A stretch of DNA of 64,000 nucleotides, from contig JAPSFT010000006.1 of the NCBI GenBank assembly GCA_035063765.1, positions 186,001 to 250,000 of the forward strand, written 5' to 3'. Both the position numbers and the translations under genes were made by a program. Each line of letters opens with the position of its first letter. The stretch's first letter is position 1. This DNA comes from Deltaproteobacteria bacterium (GTDB lineage: Bacteria > Myxococcota_A > UBA9160 > PR03). A model generated the notes under the pieces. It was not told where the DNA came from, did no database searches, and saw only the letters and a list, made by a program, of their open reading frames with translations. Positions 48,749-56,881 of this stretch are shown here, piece after piece.

Positions 48749-50674
48749 ATGGCGGCGGCGGCGGAAACCCGAGCAGGGGCCGGCCCCTCCAGCCTCGGCG
48801 AGTTCGCGACCGTGATCCGGCGCTGCCTGCACCTGCTCCGGCCCCTGCGCGGCCATCTCCTCCTGCTCTGCGCCGGCTTCGCCCTGCTGACCCTCCTCCT
48901 CGTCCCGCCGTCCCTCCTCTTCCTCGACCTCGTCTGGACCCGCGCGCTCCAGGGCGAGCCGCTGCCGGCCTTCCAGGCGGCCCTGCTCGGGCTCGACCCG
49001 GCGGCCAGCGTCGCGGTCGACGCCCTCGGCCCCGAGCTGCGGCGCGTGATCGCGCGGCGGTCGATCGCCGGCGCGCTCGCGGTGGGCGCGGTCGCGATGC
49101 CGCTCTTCCTGGCGCTCTGGTACTACCAGGTCTGGATCCTCCAGCGCCTGAACCAGCTCCTGCGCATCGAGCTGCTCGAGCGCTTCCAGAGCCTGTCGCT
49201 GCGCTACCACAGCGAGGCGCGCGTCGGCGACGCGATCTACCGGCTCACCCAGGACAGCGCGATGGTCACCTCGCTGGTCGAGGTGCTGCTGCTCACGCCG
49301 GCCTACACGCTCGGGAGCCACCTCCTCGCGGTCGTGCTGGTGGCGACCATCGACCCACGGCTCGCGCTGCTGCTGCTGGCCGCCTGGATCCCGTCGCTCG
49401 CGATCGGCGCGGGCTTCTCGCGGCCGCTGCGCCACGGCTTCCGCGCCGCGCGCGAGGCCAACGCGGCCTTGACCGCGCGCATCCAGGAGGGCGTCGCCGG
49501 GATCCGCACCCTCAAGGCCTACGGCGCCGAGGCGCGCGAGCAGCGGGTCTTCGAGGCGGCCTCGCGCGAGGCCTTCGCCGCCGCCTTCGACGCCCGCGCG
49601 CGCTACGCGCTCTACGCGGTGCTGCTCTTCACCGGCATCTCGACGCTGCTCGCGGCGGCCGTGAGCTGGGGCGCGCTCGAGACCGCGCGCGAGGCGGAGC
49701 TCTTCGCCGTGCGCCTGTTCGCCACCACCGGCGTGAGCGCCTGGAGCCTCGGGCTCTTCCAGTGGTTCCGCGACCGCTTCGGCGACGGGACGAACCAGCT
49801 CCGCCGCCTGTTCCGCACCTGGGGCCGCGCGCAGGACGTCGTGATCGGGCTCGAGCGCGTCTTCGAGATCCTCGACCTCGAGCCCGAGGTGCAGGACGCC
49901 CCCGGCGCCTTGGCGCTGCCGGCCGTGCGGCACGGCCTGCGCTTTCGCGAGGTGGGCTTCCAGTATCGCGAGGACCGTCCTGCCCTGGTGTCGGCCGACC
50001 TCGAGGTGCCGGTGGGTGCGATCACCGCGGTGGTGGGCGCAACGGGGGCCGGCAAGAGCACGCTGCTGGCGCTCGCGCTGCGGCTCTTCGATCCCGACCG
50101 CGGCGCCGTCGAGGTGGACGGCCTGGACCTGCGCCGGGTGCGGGTGGCGGACCTGCGGGGCCGCGTCGCGATCGCGCTCCAGGAGAACCTGCTCTTCGGC
50201 ACCACCATCCGCGAGAACATCCGCTACGCCGTGCCCGACGCCGGCGACGAGGCGGTGCGCGCGGCCGCACGGGTGGCCGGCGCCGACGAGTTCATCGACA
50301 AGCTGCCGCTCGGCTACGACACGCCGCTCGGGGAGCGCGGCACCAAGCTCTCGACCGGCCAGCGCCAGCGCCTGTCGCTGGCCCGCGCCGTGCTGAAGGA
50401 CGCCCCCGTGCTGCTGCTCGACGAGCCGACCGCCTCGCTCGACGCCGAGACCGAGGCGCGCGTGCTGCGCAACCTGTCGGTCTGGGGACGCGGGCGCGCG
50501 ATCCTGATCGTGACCCACCGGCTCTCGACCGTGCGCCACGCCGACCGCATCGCCGTGCTCGATCATGGCCATCTCGTCGAGCAGGGCCGTCACGACGAGC
50601 TCCTGGCGCGCCCGGACGGCGCCTATCGCCGGCTCGTCGAGGCCGAGAACGGCGCGCGGGCGGTCGCCCGATGA
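48749..50674 (+). CDS. ABC transporter, fused permease/ATPase (half-exporter 1)
   Basis: A 641-residue type IV (ABC-B) half-exporter from ATG 48749, six bases after the LLM gene. Residues about 25-350 hold six membrane helices; the ATPase follows with Walker A GATGAGKSTLLALAL, Q-loop QENLLFGTTIRENI, signature LSTGQRQRLSLARA, Walker [13 protein letters not shown] with the catalytic Glu, and switch VTHRLSTVRHAD. The usual LSGGQ is LSTGQ. A second half-exporter gene follows 37 bases later, so the two probably form a heterodimer. The substrate is unknown. Confidence 0.9.
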   Translation: MAAAAETRAGAGPSSLGEFATVIRRCLHLLRPLRGHLLLLCAGFALLTLLLVPPSLLFLDLVWTRALQGEPLPAFQAALLGLDPAASVAVDALGPELRRVIARRSIAGALAVGAVAMPLFLALWYYQVWILQRLNQLLRIELLERFQSLSLRYHSEARVGDAIYRLTQDSAMVTSLVEVLLLTPAYTLGSHLLAVVLVATIDPRLALLLLAAWIPSLAIGAGFSRPLRHGFRAAREANAALTARIQEGVAGIRTLKAYGAEAREQRVFEAASREAFAAAFDARARYALYAVLLFTGISTLLAAAVSWGALETAREAELFAVRLFATTGVSAWSLGLFQWFRDRFGDGTNQLRRLFRTWGRAQDVVIGLERVFEILDLEPEVQDAPGALALPAVRHGLRFREVGFQYREDRPALVSADLEVPVGAITAVVGATGAGKSTLLALALRLFDPDRGAVEVDGLDLRRVRVADLRGRVAIALQENLLFGTTIRENIRYAVPDAGDEAVRAAARVAGADEFIDKLPLGYDTPLGERGTKLSTGQRQRLSLARAVLKDAPVLLLDEPTASLDAETEARVLRNLSVWGRGRAILIVTHRLSTVRHADRIAVLDHGHLVEQGRHDELLARPDGAYRRLVEAENGARAVAR

Positions 50675-50711
50675 GGAGGCGCGCGCGCCGGGCGCCGGCG
50701 AGGGCGCGCGC

Positions 50712-52631
50712 GTGAGCGCCGGCGTCGCCCGCACGCTGGCCCGCGCGCTGCGCTTCGTGGCGCCCTTGCGCGTGCGCGTGCTCGGGAAGCTCGCGCTGGT
50801 GCTGGCGAGCGTGGTGCCGCTGGTCCTGGTCGCCTGGCCCGGCAAGATCGTGATCGACCACGTGATCGAGGGCCGGCCCGTGGTGCCGGCGAGCTATCCG
50901 TGGTTCGTGCGGCCCTTCGCGGCCGCGCTCGAAGGCGCCGGGGCGCTCGAGATCCTGCTCTGGACGCTCGCGGCCCAGCTCGTGCTCCTGGTCGTGGTGG
51001 GGGCGCTCGGCGCCGGCGGGCGCGAACGCGACGAGGCCGACGCCTGGCTCGCGGGCGGCCACGACACCCAGACGCGGACCGAGAACGAGGCGAACGCCGG
51101 CTTCAGCCTGGCCGGCGGGCTGCTCGGGCTCTGGGACGTCCGCTACACGATGCGGCTCACCCAGGACCTCAACCACCACTTCCGCGCGCGGCTCTTCGAG
51201 CGCCTGCAGGCCCTCCCGATGCGCGCCTTCGACGACGAGCGCATCGGCGACGCCGTCTACCGCGTGATGATCGACACGCCCTCGATCACGAGCGCCTGCT
51301 GGCGGATCCTGATCACGCCGATCGCCGCCCCGGTGGTGATCGCGATGGCGGCGGCCGCGCTGCACTTCGCCTACGGCGACCAGCCGGCGCTCGTGTGGGC
51401 GGCGCTCGGCGCGCTGCCGGTCGCGTTCCTGGCCACGCTGCCCTTCGCGGCGTCGATGCGGCGGCGCTCGCTCGGCAGCCGGGAGGCCGGCTCCGTCACC
51501 ACCTCCACCGCCGAGGAAGGCCTCGCCCAGGTGCTCGCCGTGCAGAGCCTCGGCGGCGGCGGCCGCGAGCGGGGCCGCTTCGACCGCGACTCCTGGCAGA
51601 GCTTCGGCCGCTATCGCGCCGTGCTGCGCACGGGAATCGCGGCCTTCCTGCTCGGGCTCGTGCCGGGCGCGGCCCTGGCCGGCTACGCCTTCCTGCACGC
51701 GATCGACCTCGTGATCGGCGGGACGCTCTCGCGGGGCGACTTCCTGGTCGTCTTCACCTACTACACCCAGGCCGCGATCGCAGCGCTCTCGCTGGGCTCG
51801 CTGTGGTTCGAGCTGCAGGGCGCCTCGGCCGGCCTCGAGCGCGTCTTCGGCCTCCTCGATCTTCCGGCGGAGGCCGATGCGCCCGGCGTGCCGGCACTCG
51901 CGCCGCTCCGGGAGGGCGTGCGCTTCGAAGAGGTCTCGTATCGCCACGCCGACGGCACGCTCGCCGTCGACGCGGTGAGCTTCGAGGCGCGGGTCGGCGA
52001 GCTCGTCGCGATCGCCGGGCCGGCCGGTGCCGGCAAGACCACCCTCGCCCACCTGCTGCCGCGCTACCTCGCGCCCAGCGCGGGGCGCGTGCTCGCCGAC
52101 GGCACCGACCTGGCGGCGGTGTCGCTCGCCTCGCTGCGCGCGCAGGTCTCGTACGTGTTCCAGGAGACCTGGCTCTTCGACGGCACGATCGAGGAGAACC
52201 TGCGGCTCGGCGCGCCGGGCGCGGGCGAGGCGGCGGTGGCGCGGGCGCTGCGCCTCGCGCGTGCCGACGAGTTCGTGGCGCGCCTGCCGGAGGGGCTCGC
52301 GACGCGGGTCGGGCGCGGCGGCTCGCAGCTCTCGGTGGGCCAGCGCCAGCGCCTCGCGATCGCCCGCGCGCTGGTGCGCGAGACCCCGATCCTGATCCTC
52401 GACGAGCCCACCTCGGCGCTCGACCCGGAGACCGAGCAGGCGCTGGTCGCCTCCCTGCGCGAGGCCGGCCGCGGGCGCCTGGTGCTCGTCATCGCGCACC
52501 GCCTCAGCACGATCCGCGCCGCCGACCGGATCGTCTTCCTCGCGGCCGGCCGGCTCGTCGAGCAGGGCACCCACGACGAGCTCGCCGCCCGCCCCGGCGG
52601 CGCCTACCGCCGCTTCCTCGACCTCCAGTGA
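50712..52631 (+). CDS. ABC transporter, fused permease/ATPase (half-exporter 2)
   Basis: A 639-residue half-exporter; I chose the GTG at 50712. The membrane domain carries a long hydrophilic insertion after the second helix (GGRERDEADAWLAGG and following). The ATPase has Walker A GPAGAGKTTLAHLL, QETWLFDGTIEENL, signature LSVGQRQRLAIARAL (LSVGQ in place of LSGGQ), [12 protein letters not shown] and IAHRLSTIRAAD. Both Walker B glutamates are intact, so this is not the asymmetric kind with a dead site. It pairs with the preceding gene. Substrate unknown. Confidence 0.88.
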   Translation: MSAGVARTLARALRFVAPLRVRVLGKLALVLASVVPLVLVAWPGKIVIDHVIEGRPVVPASYPWFVRPFAAALEGAGALEILLWTLAAQLVLLVVVGALGAGGRERDEADAWLAGGHDTQTRTENEANAGFSLAGGLLGLWDVRYTMRLTQDLNHHFRARLFERLQALPMRAFDDERIGDAVYRVMIDTPSITSACWRILITPIAAPVVIAMAAAALHFAYGDQPALVWAALGALPVAFLATLPFAASMRRRSLGSREAGSVTTSTAEEGLAQVLAVQSLGGGGRERGRFDRDSWQSFGRYRAVLRTGIAAFLLGLVPGAALAGYAFLHAIDLVIGGTLSRGDFLVVFTYYTQAAIAALSLGSLWFELQGASAGLERVFGLLDLPAEADAPGVPALAPLREGVRFEEVSYRHADGTLAVDAVSFEARVGELVAIAGPAGAGKTTLAHLLPRYLAPSAGRVLADGTDLAAVSLASLRAQVSYVFQETWLFDGTIEENLRLGAPGAGEAAVARALRLARADEFVARLPEGLATRVGRGGSQLSVGQRQRLAIARALVRETPILILDEPTSALDPETEQALVASLREAGRGRLVLVIAHRLSTIRAADRIVFLAAGRLVEQGTHDELAARPGGAYRRFLDLQ

Positions 52632-52683
52632 CCGGAGTCTGGACCCTGCGGAGCAGGTCGGGAGTGGAGCTCTGCGGAGCCGG

Positions 52684-53919
52684 TCAGGAGAGCGGGGCGT
52701 AGCGCGTCTTCGCCTCGTCGGGCGAGAGCCCCGCGGCCTTCGCGATCGCCGCGAGCCGCTTCGGGTCCGTGAGATCCTCCGCCTCGACGCGCTCCTGGAG
52801 CGCGCGCGCCGCGCGGTACCAGGCGTGGGTGGGGTCGACGTCGCGCACGCGGGTCTTGCCGGTCTTCGGGTCCATCAGCTCGGCGAAGGGGACCAGCACG
52901 ATCTGCTCGGCCTGGCGCGTGACCAGCACGTTCGCCTGGCCGTCGAGCAGCGCGAAGACCGCCCCGGCGCCCAGGTCGCGCGTGTAGTCGCGGTCGAAGG
53001 CGGTCGGCTTGTTGCAGCGCAGCTCGTAGCCCACGTCCTTCTCGCCGGTCGCGATCTTGACGCCGCGCGCGGCCAGCGCGTTCGCCACCCCCTCGCGCAG
53101 CACGCGCCCGAGCGGCACCTCGGCGAGCCGGATGTGGCCGTGCTCGTCGCGCGGCACGGCCTCCAGGATCGCGAGGTCCTTCGGCTCGAGCCGCTCGGCG
53201 ATTCCCTCGGCGATCACGGCGACGCCGTCGGTGCGCCCGCGCGCGAGGCGCTTCACCACGGCTCCCTCGAGGGTGCGCACGACGTCGTCGAGCCGGATCG
53301 GGCCGGCCGGGAACTCCTCCGGGATCAGCGTGATCGGCGCACCGGCCGCCTTGCCGGCGCCGAGCGCCAGCGAGCCGGACTTGCGGCCCATCAGCACCAC
53401 GAAGAACCAGCGGTTCGTGGTGCGGCAGTCCTCGAGCAGGTTCTCGACGATCGTGGTCGCGAGCTCGCGCGCCGTCTCGTAGCCGAAGGTCGGGATCCCG
53501 TCGGGCAGCGGCAGGTCGTTGTCGATCGTCTTCGGCACGTGGGCGACCCGGATCCGGCCCGCCGCCTCCTCGGCGACGCGGCGCGCCGAGAACGCGGTGT
53601 CGTCGCCCCCGATCGTGACCAGGTGGTCCACGCCGAGGCTCACGAGGGTCTTCACGACGTTCGCCAGGTGCTCGGGCTTCTTGGTCGGGTTGGCGCGCGA
53701 GGTGTGGAGCACCGAGCCGCCCCGCAGGTGGAGCTCGGCGACGTCGTCGAGGGCGAGCTCGCGCACGTGCGAGCCGTCGCCCTCCATCAGCCACTTGAAG
53801 CCGTCGAGGCAGCCGAGCACGCGGGCGCCGCGGCGCAGCGCCACGGTCGCGGCGGCGCCGATCACGCCGTTGATGCCGGGCGCGGGGCCGCCGCCGACGA
53901 GGATCCCGAAGGTCGCCAT
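52684..53919 (-). CDS. pfp: 6-phosphofructokinase, PPi-dependent type
   Basis: A 411-residue PFK from ATG 53919 with GGAGGG upstream. The key residues argue for pyrophosphate rather than ATP as phosphoryl donor: the loop is GGDD (residues 104-107, Asp where ATP enzymes have GGDG), and the catalytic motif is PKTIDND (129-135, Lys where ATP enzymes have G). MGRKSGSLALGAGKAAGAPI and IPEEFP are further family segments. It phosphorylates fructose-6-phosphate to the 1,6-bisphosphate reversibly. It converges on the ABC exporter gene, with an imperfect stem formed around the two stop codons. Confidence 0.9.
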   Translation of the reverse strand: MATFGILVGGGPAPGINGVIGAAATVALRRGARVLGCLDGFKWLMEGDGSHVRELALDDVAELHLRGGSVLHTSRANPTKKPEHLANVVKTLVSLGVDHLVTIGGDDTAFSARRVAEEAAGRIRVAHVPKTIDNDLPLPDGIPTFGYETARELATTIVENLLEDCRTTNRWFFVVLMGRKSGSLALGAGKAAGAPITLIPEEFPAGPIRLDDVVRTLEGAVVKRLARGRTDGVAVIAEGIAERLEPKDLAILEAVPRDEHGHIRLAEVPLGRVLREGVANALAARGVKIATGEKDVGYELRCNKPTAFDRDYTRDLGAGAVFALLDGQANVLVTRQAEQIVLVPFAELMDPKTGKTRVRDVDPTHAWYRAARALQERVEAEDLTDPKRLAAIAKAAGLSPDEAKTRYAPLS

Positions 53920-54277
53920 CTCCAACCCTCCAGAAGAGGGGGCAGGATGGCGGAGGGACGCCGCGCCAGCCACCTCCGCAGGAGGCGGCGCGGCGGCCGC
54001 TCGCTCCGGGCCGACGGCCGCGGCCGCCGCGAGCGCGGCCACCCCCATCCACGATCCATGCGCAATTACAGGGTGACGATCTGCGGCGCCGCGACGGCGC
54101 GCGCCGTCACCGCGCGCCTGCCGGCTGTGCGGCGCCGCGCGAAGCGGCGCGCCGCGAACCTCCGGTGGCGGCGCGCTCCTGGCGGGCCGGCCTGCGCACG
54201 CGCGAAGCAGCAACGCGCGGCGGCACGCCCCTTGCGAGGCCATCGTGCGACCGAGGAGAGCAGGAGGACGAGCTCCC
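53920..54277. other. Intergenic region rich in inverted repeats
   Basis: A 358-base gap between the divergent PFK and PEP-CTERM genes. It contains the perfect 16-bp palindrome GACGGCGCGCGCCGTC (54093-54108), GGTGACG/CGTCACC (54072-54078 and 54105-54111) and a hairpin with stem GCGCCGC/GCGGCGC and loop GCGAA (54132-54150). Both promoters must lie here. No ORF of good quality was seen. In sequence of this composition, short GC palindromes arise easily. Confidence 0.35.
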
Positions 54278-55012
54278 ATGTCGAGAACGAGGATCCTGAC
54301 GACGATCACCGCCGCCGCCCTGGCGCTCGCCGCCGGCCGCGCCGCGGCCACGCCGATCGGCGCCGGCGCCTTCGGCCCGCTCGTGCAGGTCGAGAGCTTC
54401 GAAGGCCTCACGCCCGGCCCGAACATCCCGCTCGGGCTCGGCGCGAGCCTGCTCCATCCCGGCACGGTGAGCGCGTACCATTTCGCGACGGCCGTCGCGC
54501 TCACGAGCCCGATCCCGAACCCCGGCTATGCGGCGGCCGGCCCCTTCGTGCACGACTTCGCGCTCGGCACCGACGTGCAGAACAACTGGGGCGGCACCCG
54601 GGTCGTGAACGACGGCACGGACGTCCCGCTCGGCGACGCCTATCTCGGCGCCTTCACCTCGTCCGGCACCGCCTCGGTCAGCTTCACCTTCGACGCGCTG
54701 ATGCTGCGCGTCGGCGCCTTCGTGACGGGCGTGACCGCCAGCACGGTACGCCTCGACGTCTACGACGATTCGAACCTGCTGCTCGAATCCCGGGTGCTCG
54801 GCACCGTCGACCTGCCGCAGTGGGGCACGAACTTCCTCGGCCTCGAGCAGCTCGGCGGGATCCGGCGCGCCGTCTTCAGCGGCCTGGACTTCGGCATCGA
54901 CGGCCTCAGCTTCGAGCCGGCCCCGGTCCCGGAGCCGGGCACGGTCCCGGCGCTCGGGCTCGGCCTGGTCGGGCTCGCCGGGCTCGCGCTGCTCGGCCGC
55001 CGGCCGGCTTGA
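54278..55012 (+). CDS. PEP-CTERM sorting domain protein (3)
   Basis: A 244-residue exported protein from ATG 54278 with AGGAGG ten bases upstream. Signal peptide TTITAAALALAAGRAAATP; the mature body is beta-rich (ESFEGL, SFTFDALMLRVGAFVTG), resembling the VPEP-type beta-sandwich proteins. The C-terminus is VPEPGTVPALGLGLVGLAGL then GRRPA, a PEP-CTERM signal. It is not closely similar to the tandem pair at 25.3-26.8 kb. It needs an exosortase not found in this window. Confidence 0.83.
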   Translation: MSRTRILTTITAAALALAAGRAAATPIGAGAFGPLVQVESFEGLTPGPNIPLGLGASLLHPGTVSAYHFATAVALTSPIPNPGYAAAGPFVHDFALGTDVQNNWGGTRVVNDGTDVPLGDAYLGAFTSSGTASVSFTFDALMLRVGAFVTGVTASTVRLDVYDDSNLLLESRVLGTVDLPQWGTNFLGLEQLGGIRRAVFSGLDFGIDGLSFEPAPVPEPGTVPALGLGLVGLAGLALLGRRPA

Positions 55013-55064
55013 GGAATCGCGCGCCGGGGCCTGCGGACCTGCCGGCAGCGGTGGTCCTGCGCGT

Positions 55065-55964
55065 CTAGAGCCGGAAGCGGTTGCGGAGCAGCGCGGCCTT
55101 GAAGTCGGAGATCGCGCTGCGTGCGCCGGCCGCTGCGCGCGGCGGCACGCTGCGGGGCAGGCGCCCGCCCGGGCCGAGGCCGAGGTCCTTGGCCACCTCC
55201 TCGGCCAGCTCGCGCAGCTCGCGGTGCACGCTGGTGCCGCGCGCCGCGTGCAGGATCGAGAGCGGCTCGCCGCCCTCGGAGTTCAGCGCCTCGACCCGCG
55301 GGCTGCGCGAGATCGACGCCTGGCAGATCGGCCAGCCACGCCGGAGCACCTCGTCGCGCAGCCGCTCCGCCAGCTCCTCGCCGGTCGACTCCAGGTGGGT
55401 GCGCCGGTCGACCAGCGTCAGCACCACGCGCGCGCGGTCCGGGAAGCCCGCGCGCGCGAGGATCGCGAAGACCTTCCCCGCCTCCTCGAGCGACGCCCGG
55501 TCGGCGACCGGCACGAGGACGCGGTCGGCCGCGTGGAGCGCGTTGCGGGTCAGGCCTTCGAGGTCGCTCTTGGTGTCGAGGATCACGAGCCCCGGCCACT
55601 CGGTGCGCTCGAGGATGCGCCGCAGCGTGTGGGGATCCTCGGCGCGCGCCTTGAGCAGCGCCGAGTCGGGCGCCGAGGGCACGTAGTGGACCCCGTACTG
55701 GCCGAGGTGGACCATCCGCTCGAAGCTGCGCTCCGCCCAGCCGTGCTTCACGTTGCCGTCGCCGGGCGGGCGGGCGCCCAGGCCGAACATGCGCTCGATG
55801 ATCCCCTGGTCGTCGAGCGAGAGGATCAGGATCGGCAGCTCCTCGTGGAGCGCGCGCAGGTAGATCGCGAGATTCGTGGCGAGGGTGGTCTTCCCCACCC
55901 CGCCCTTGTTGGACGAGACGGTGAGAACGCGGCCGGGGCCGGGCTCGGGGCTGGGGGGCGTCAC
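55065..55964 (-). CDS. ParA/MinD-like ATPase
   Basis: A 299-residue P-loop ATPase from GTG 55964. The deviant Walker A SSNKGGVGKTTLATNLAIYL has the signature lysine, and LVILDTKSDLEGLTRNAL and VLVPVADRASLEEAGKVF follow. LILSLDDQGIIERMFGLG stands where ParA-type proteins recognise partners. The C-terminal 50 residues are basic and Pro/Ala-rich. There is no ParB gene or parS-like cluster nearby, so this is probably an orphan positioning or regulatory ATPase rather than the chromosome ParA. It diverges from kdsB. Confidence 0.85.
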   Translation of the reverse strand: MTPPSPEPGPGRVLTVSSNKGGVGKTTLATNLAIYLRALHEELPILILSLDDQGIIERMFGLGARPPGDGNVKHGWAERSFERMVHLGQYGVHYVPSAPDSALLKARAEDPHTLRRILERTEWPGLVILDTKSDLEGLTRNALHAADRVLVPVADRASLEEAGKVFAILARAGFPDRARVVLTLVDRRTHLESTGEELAERLRDEVLRRGWPICQASISRSPRVEALNSEGGEPLSILHAARGTSVHRELRELAEEVAKDLGLGPGGRLPRSVPPRAAAGARSAISDFKAALLRNRFRL

Positions 55965-56066
55965 GAGCCCGAATGTAATCGGAACGCGCGCCGGCCGCCG
56001 GCCCGATCGCGCGCGGCGCTCGTGCTGCGCGGCCGGCGGAGGGGGTCCGGCTGCTAGCATGCGCGC

Positions 56067-56813
56067 GTGCGCGCCGTCGGCGTCATCCCCGCCCGCTTCG
56101 CGGCCTCCCGCTTCCCGGGCAAGCCCCTGGCGCCGATCGCCGGCAAGCCCCTGGTCCAGCGGGTGTGGGAGGGCGCGTGCAGCGCGAGGCGGCTCGGGCG
56201 GGTGCTCGTCGCGACCGACGACGAGCGCATCGCCGCCGCCTGCCGCGGCTTCGGCGCCGAGGCCGTGCTCACCGGCGCCCACCACCCGACCGGCACCGAC
56301 CGCATCGCCGAGGCCGCCGCCGGCGTCGAGGCCGACCTGGTCGTCAACATCCAGGGCGACGAGCCGCTGATCGAGGGGCCGGTGATCGACGCCGCCGTCG
56401 CCGCGCTCGAGGAGGACCCCGGCGCGGCGATGTCGACGGTTGCCCATCCCGCAGGGCCCGAGGGCCTCGACGATCCGAACCGGGTCAAGCTGGTGCTCGA
56501 CCGCCGCGGGCGCGCACTCTACTTCTCGCGCAGCCGGATTCCCTTTCCGCGCGAGCCCGCCGGCGGCGCGTCCGGCACCCCCTGGCTCCAGCACGTCGGC
56601 CTCTACGCCTATCGGCGGCCCTTCCTGCTCGAGTTCGTGCGCCTCGCGCAGACCCCCCTCGAGCGCATCGAGGCACTCGAGCAGCTGCGCGCGCTCGAGC
56701 ACGGCCATGCGATCCGCGTCGCGGTGATCGAAGGCTGGCGGAGCGTCCCGGTGGACGTGCCGGCGGACGTCGCGCTCGTCGAGCGCGCGCTCGCCGAGGC
56801 CGGCCGGTGCTGA
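56067..56813 (+). CDS. kdsB: 3-deoxy-manno-octulosonate cytidylyltransferase
   Basis: A 248-residue enzyme from GTG 56067. IPARFAASRFPGKPLAPIAG is the CTP-binding loop, VATDDERI, TGTDRIAEAA and NIQGDEPLI are diagnostic, and the C-terminal HVGLYAYRR and LEQLRALEHG complete the family pattern. It activates KDO as CMP-KDO for lipopolysaccharide, which places the organism among Gram-negative LPS producers. It diverges from the ParA-like gene. Confidence 0.95.
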   Translation: MRAVGVIPARFAASRFPGKPLAPIAGKPLVQRVWEGACSARRLGRVLVATDDERIAAACRGFGAEAVLTGAHHPTGTDRIAEAAAGVEADLVVNIQGDEPLIEGPVIDAAVAALEEDPGAAMSTVAHPAGPEGLDDPNRVKLVLDRRGRALYFSRSRIPFPREPAGGASGTPWLQHVGLYAYRRPFLLEFVRLAQTPLERIEALEQLRALEHGHAIRVAVIEGWRSVPVDVPADVALVERALAEAGRC

Positions 56814-56881
56814 GCACGATCGCAGCCGGGCTCCTGCGGCAGATCGGGGTCGGTGTCCGGGCGCGCGGGCGCTGAGGGCCC

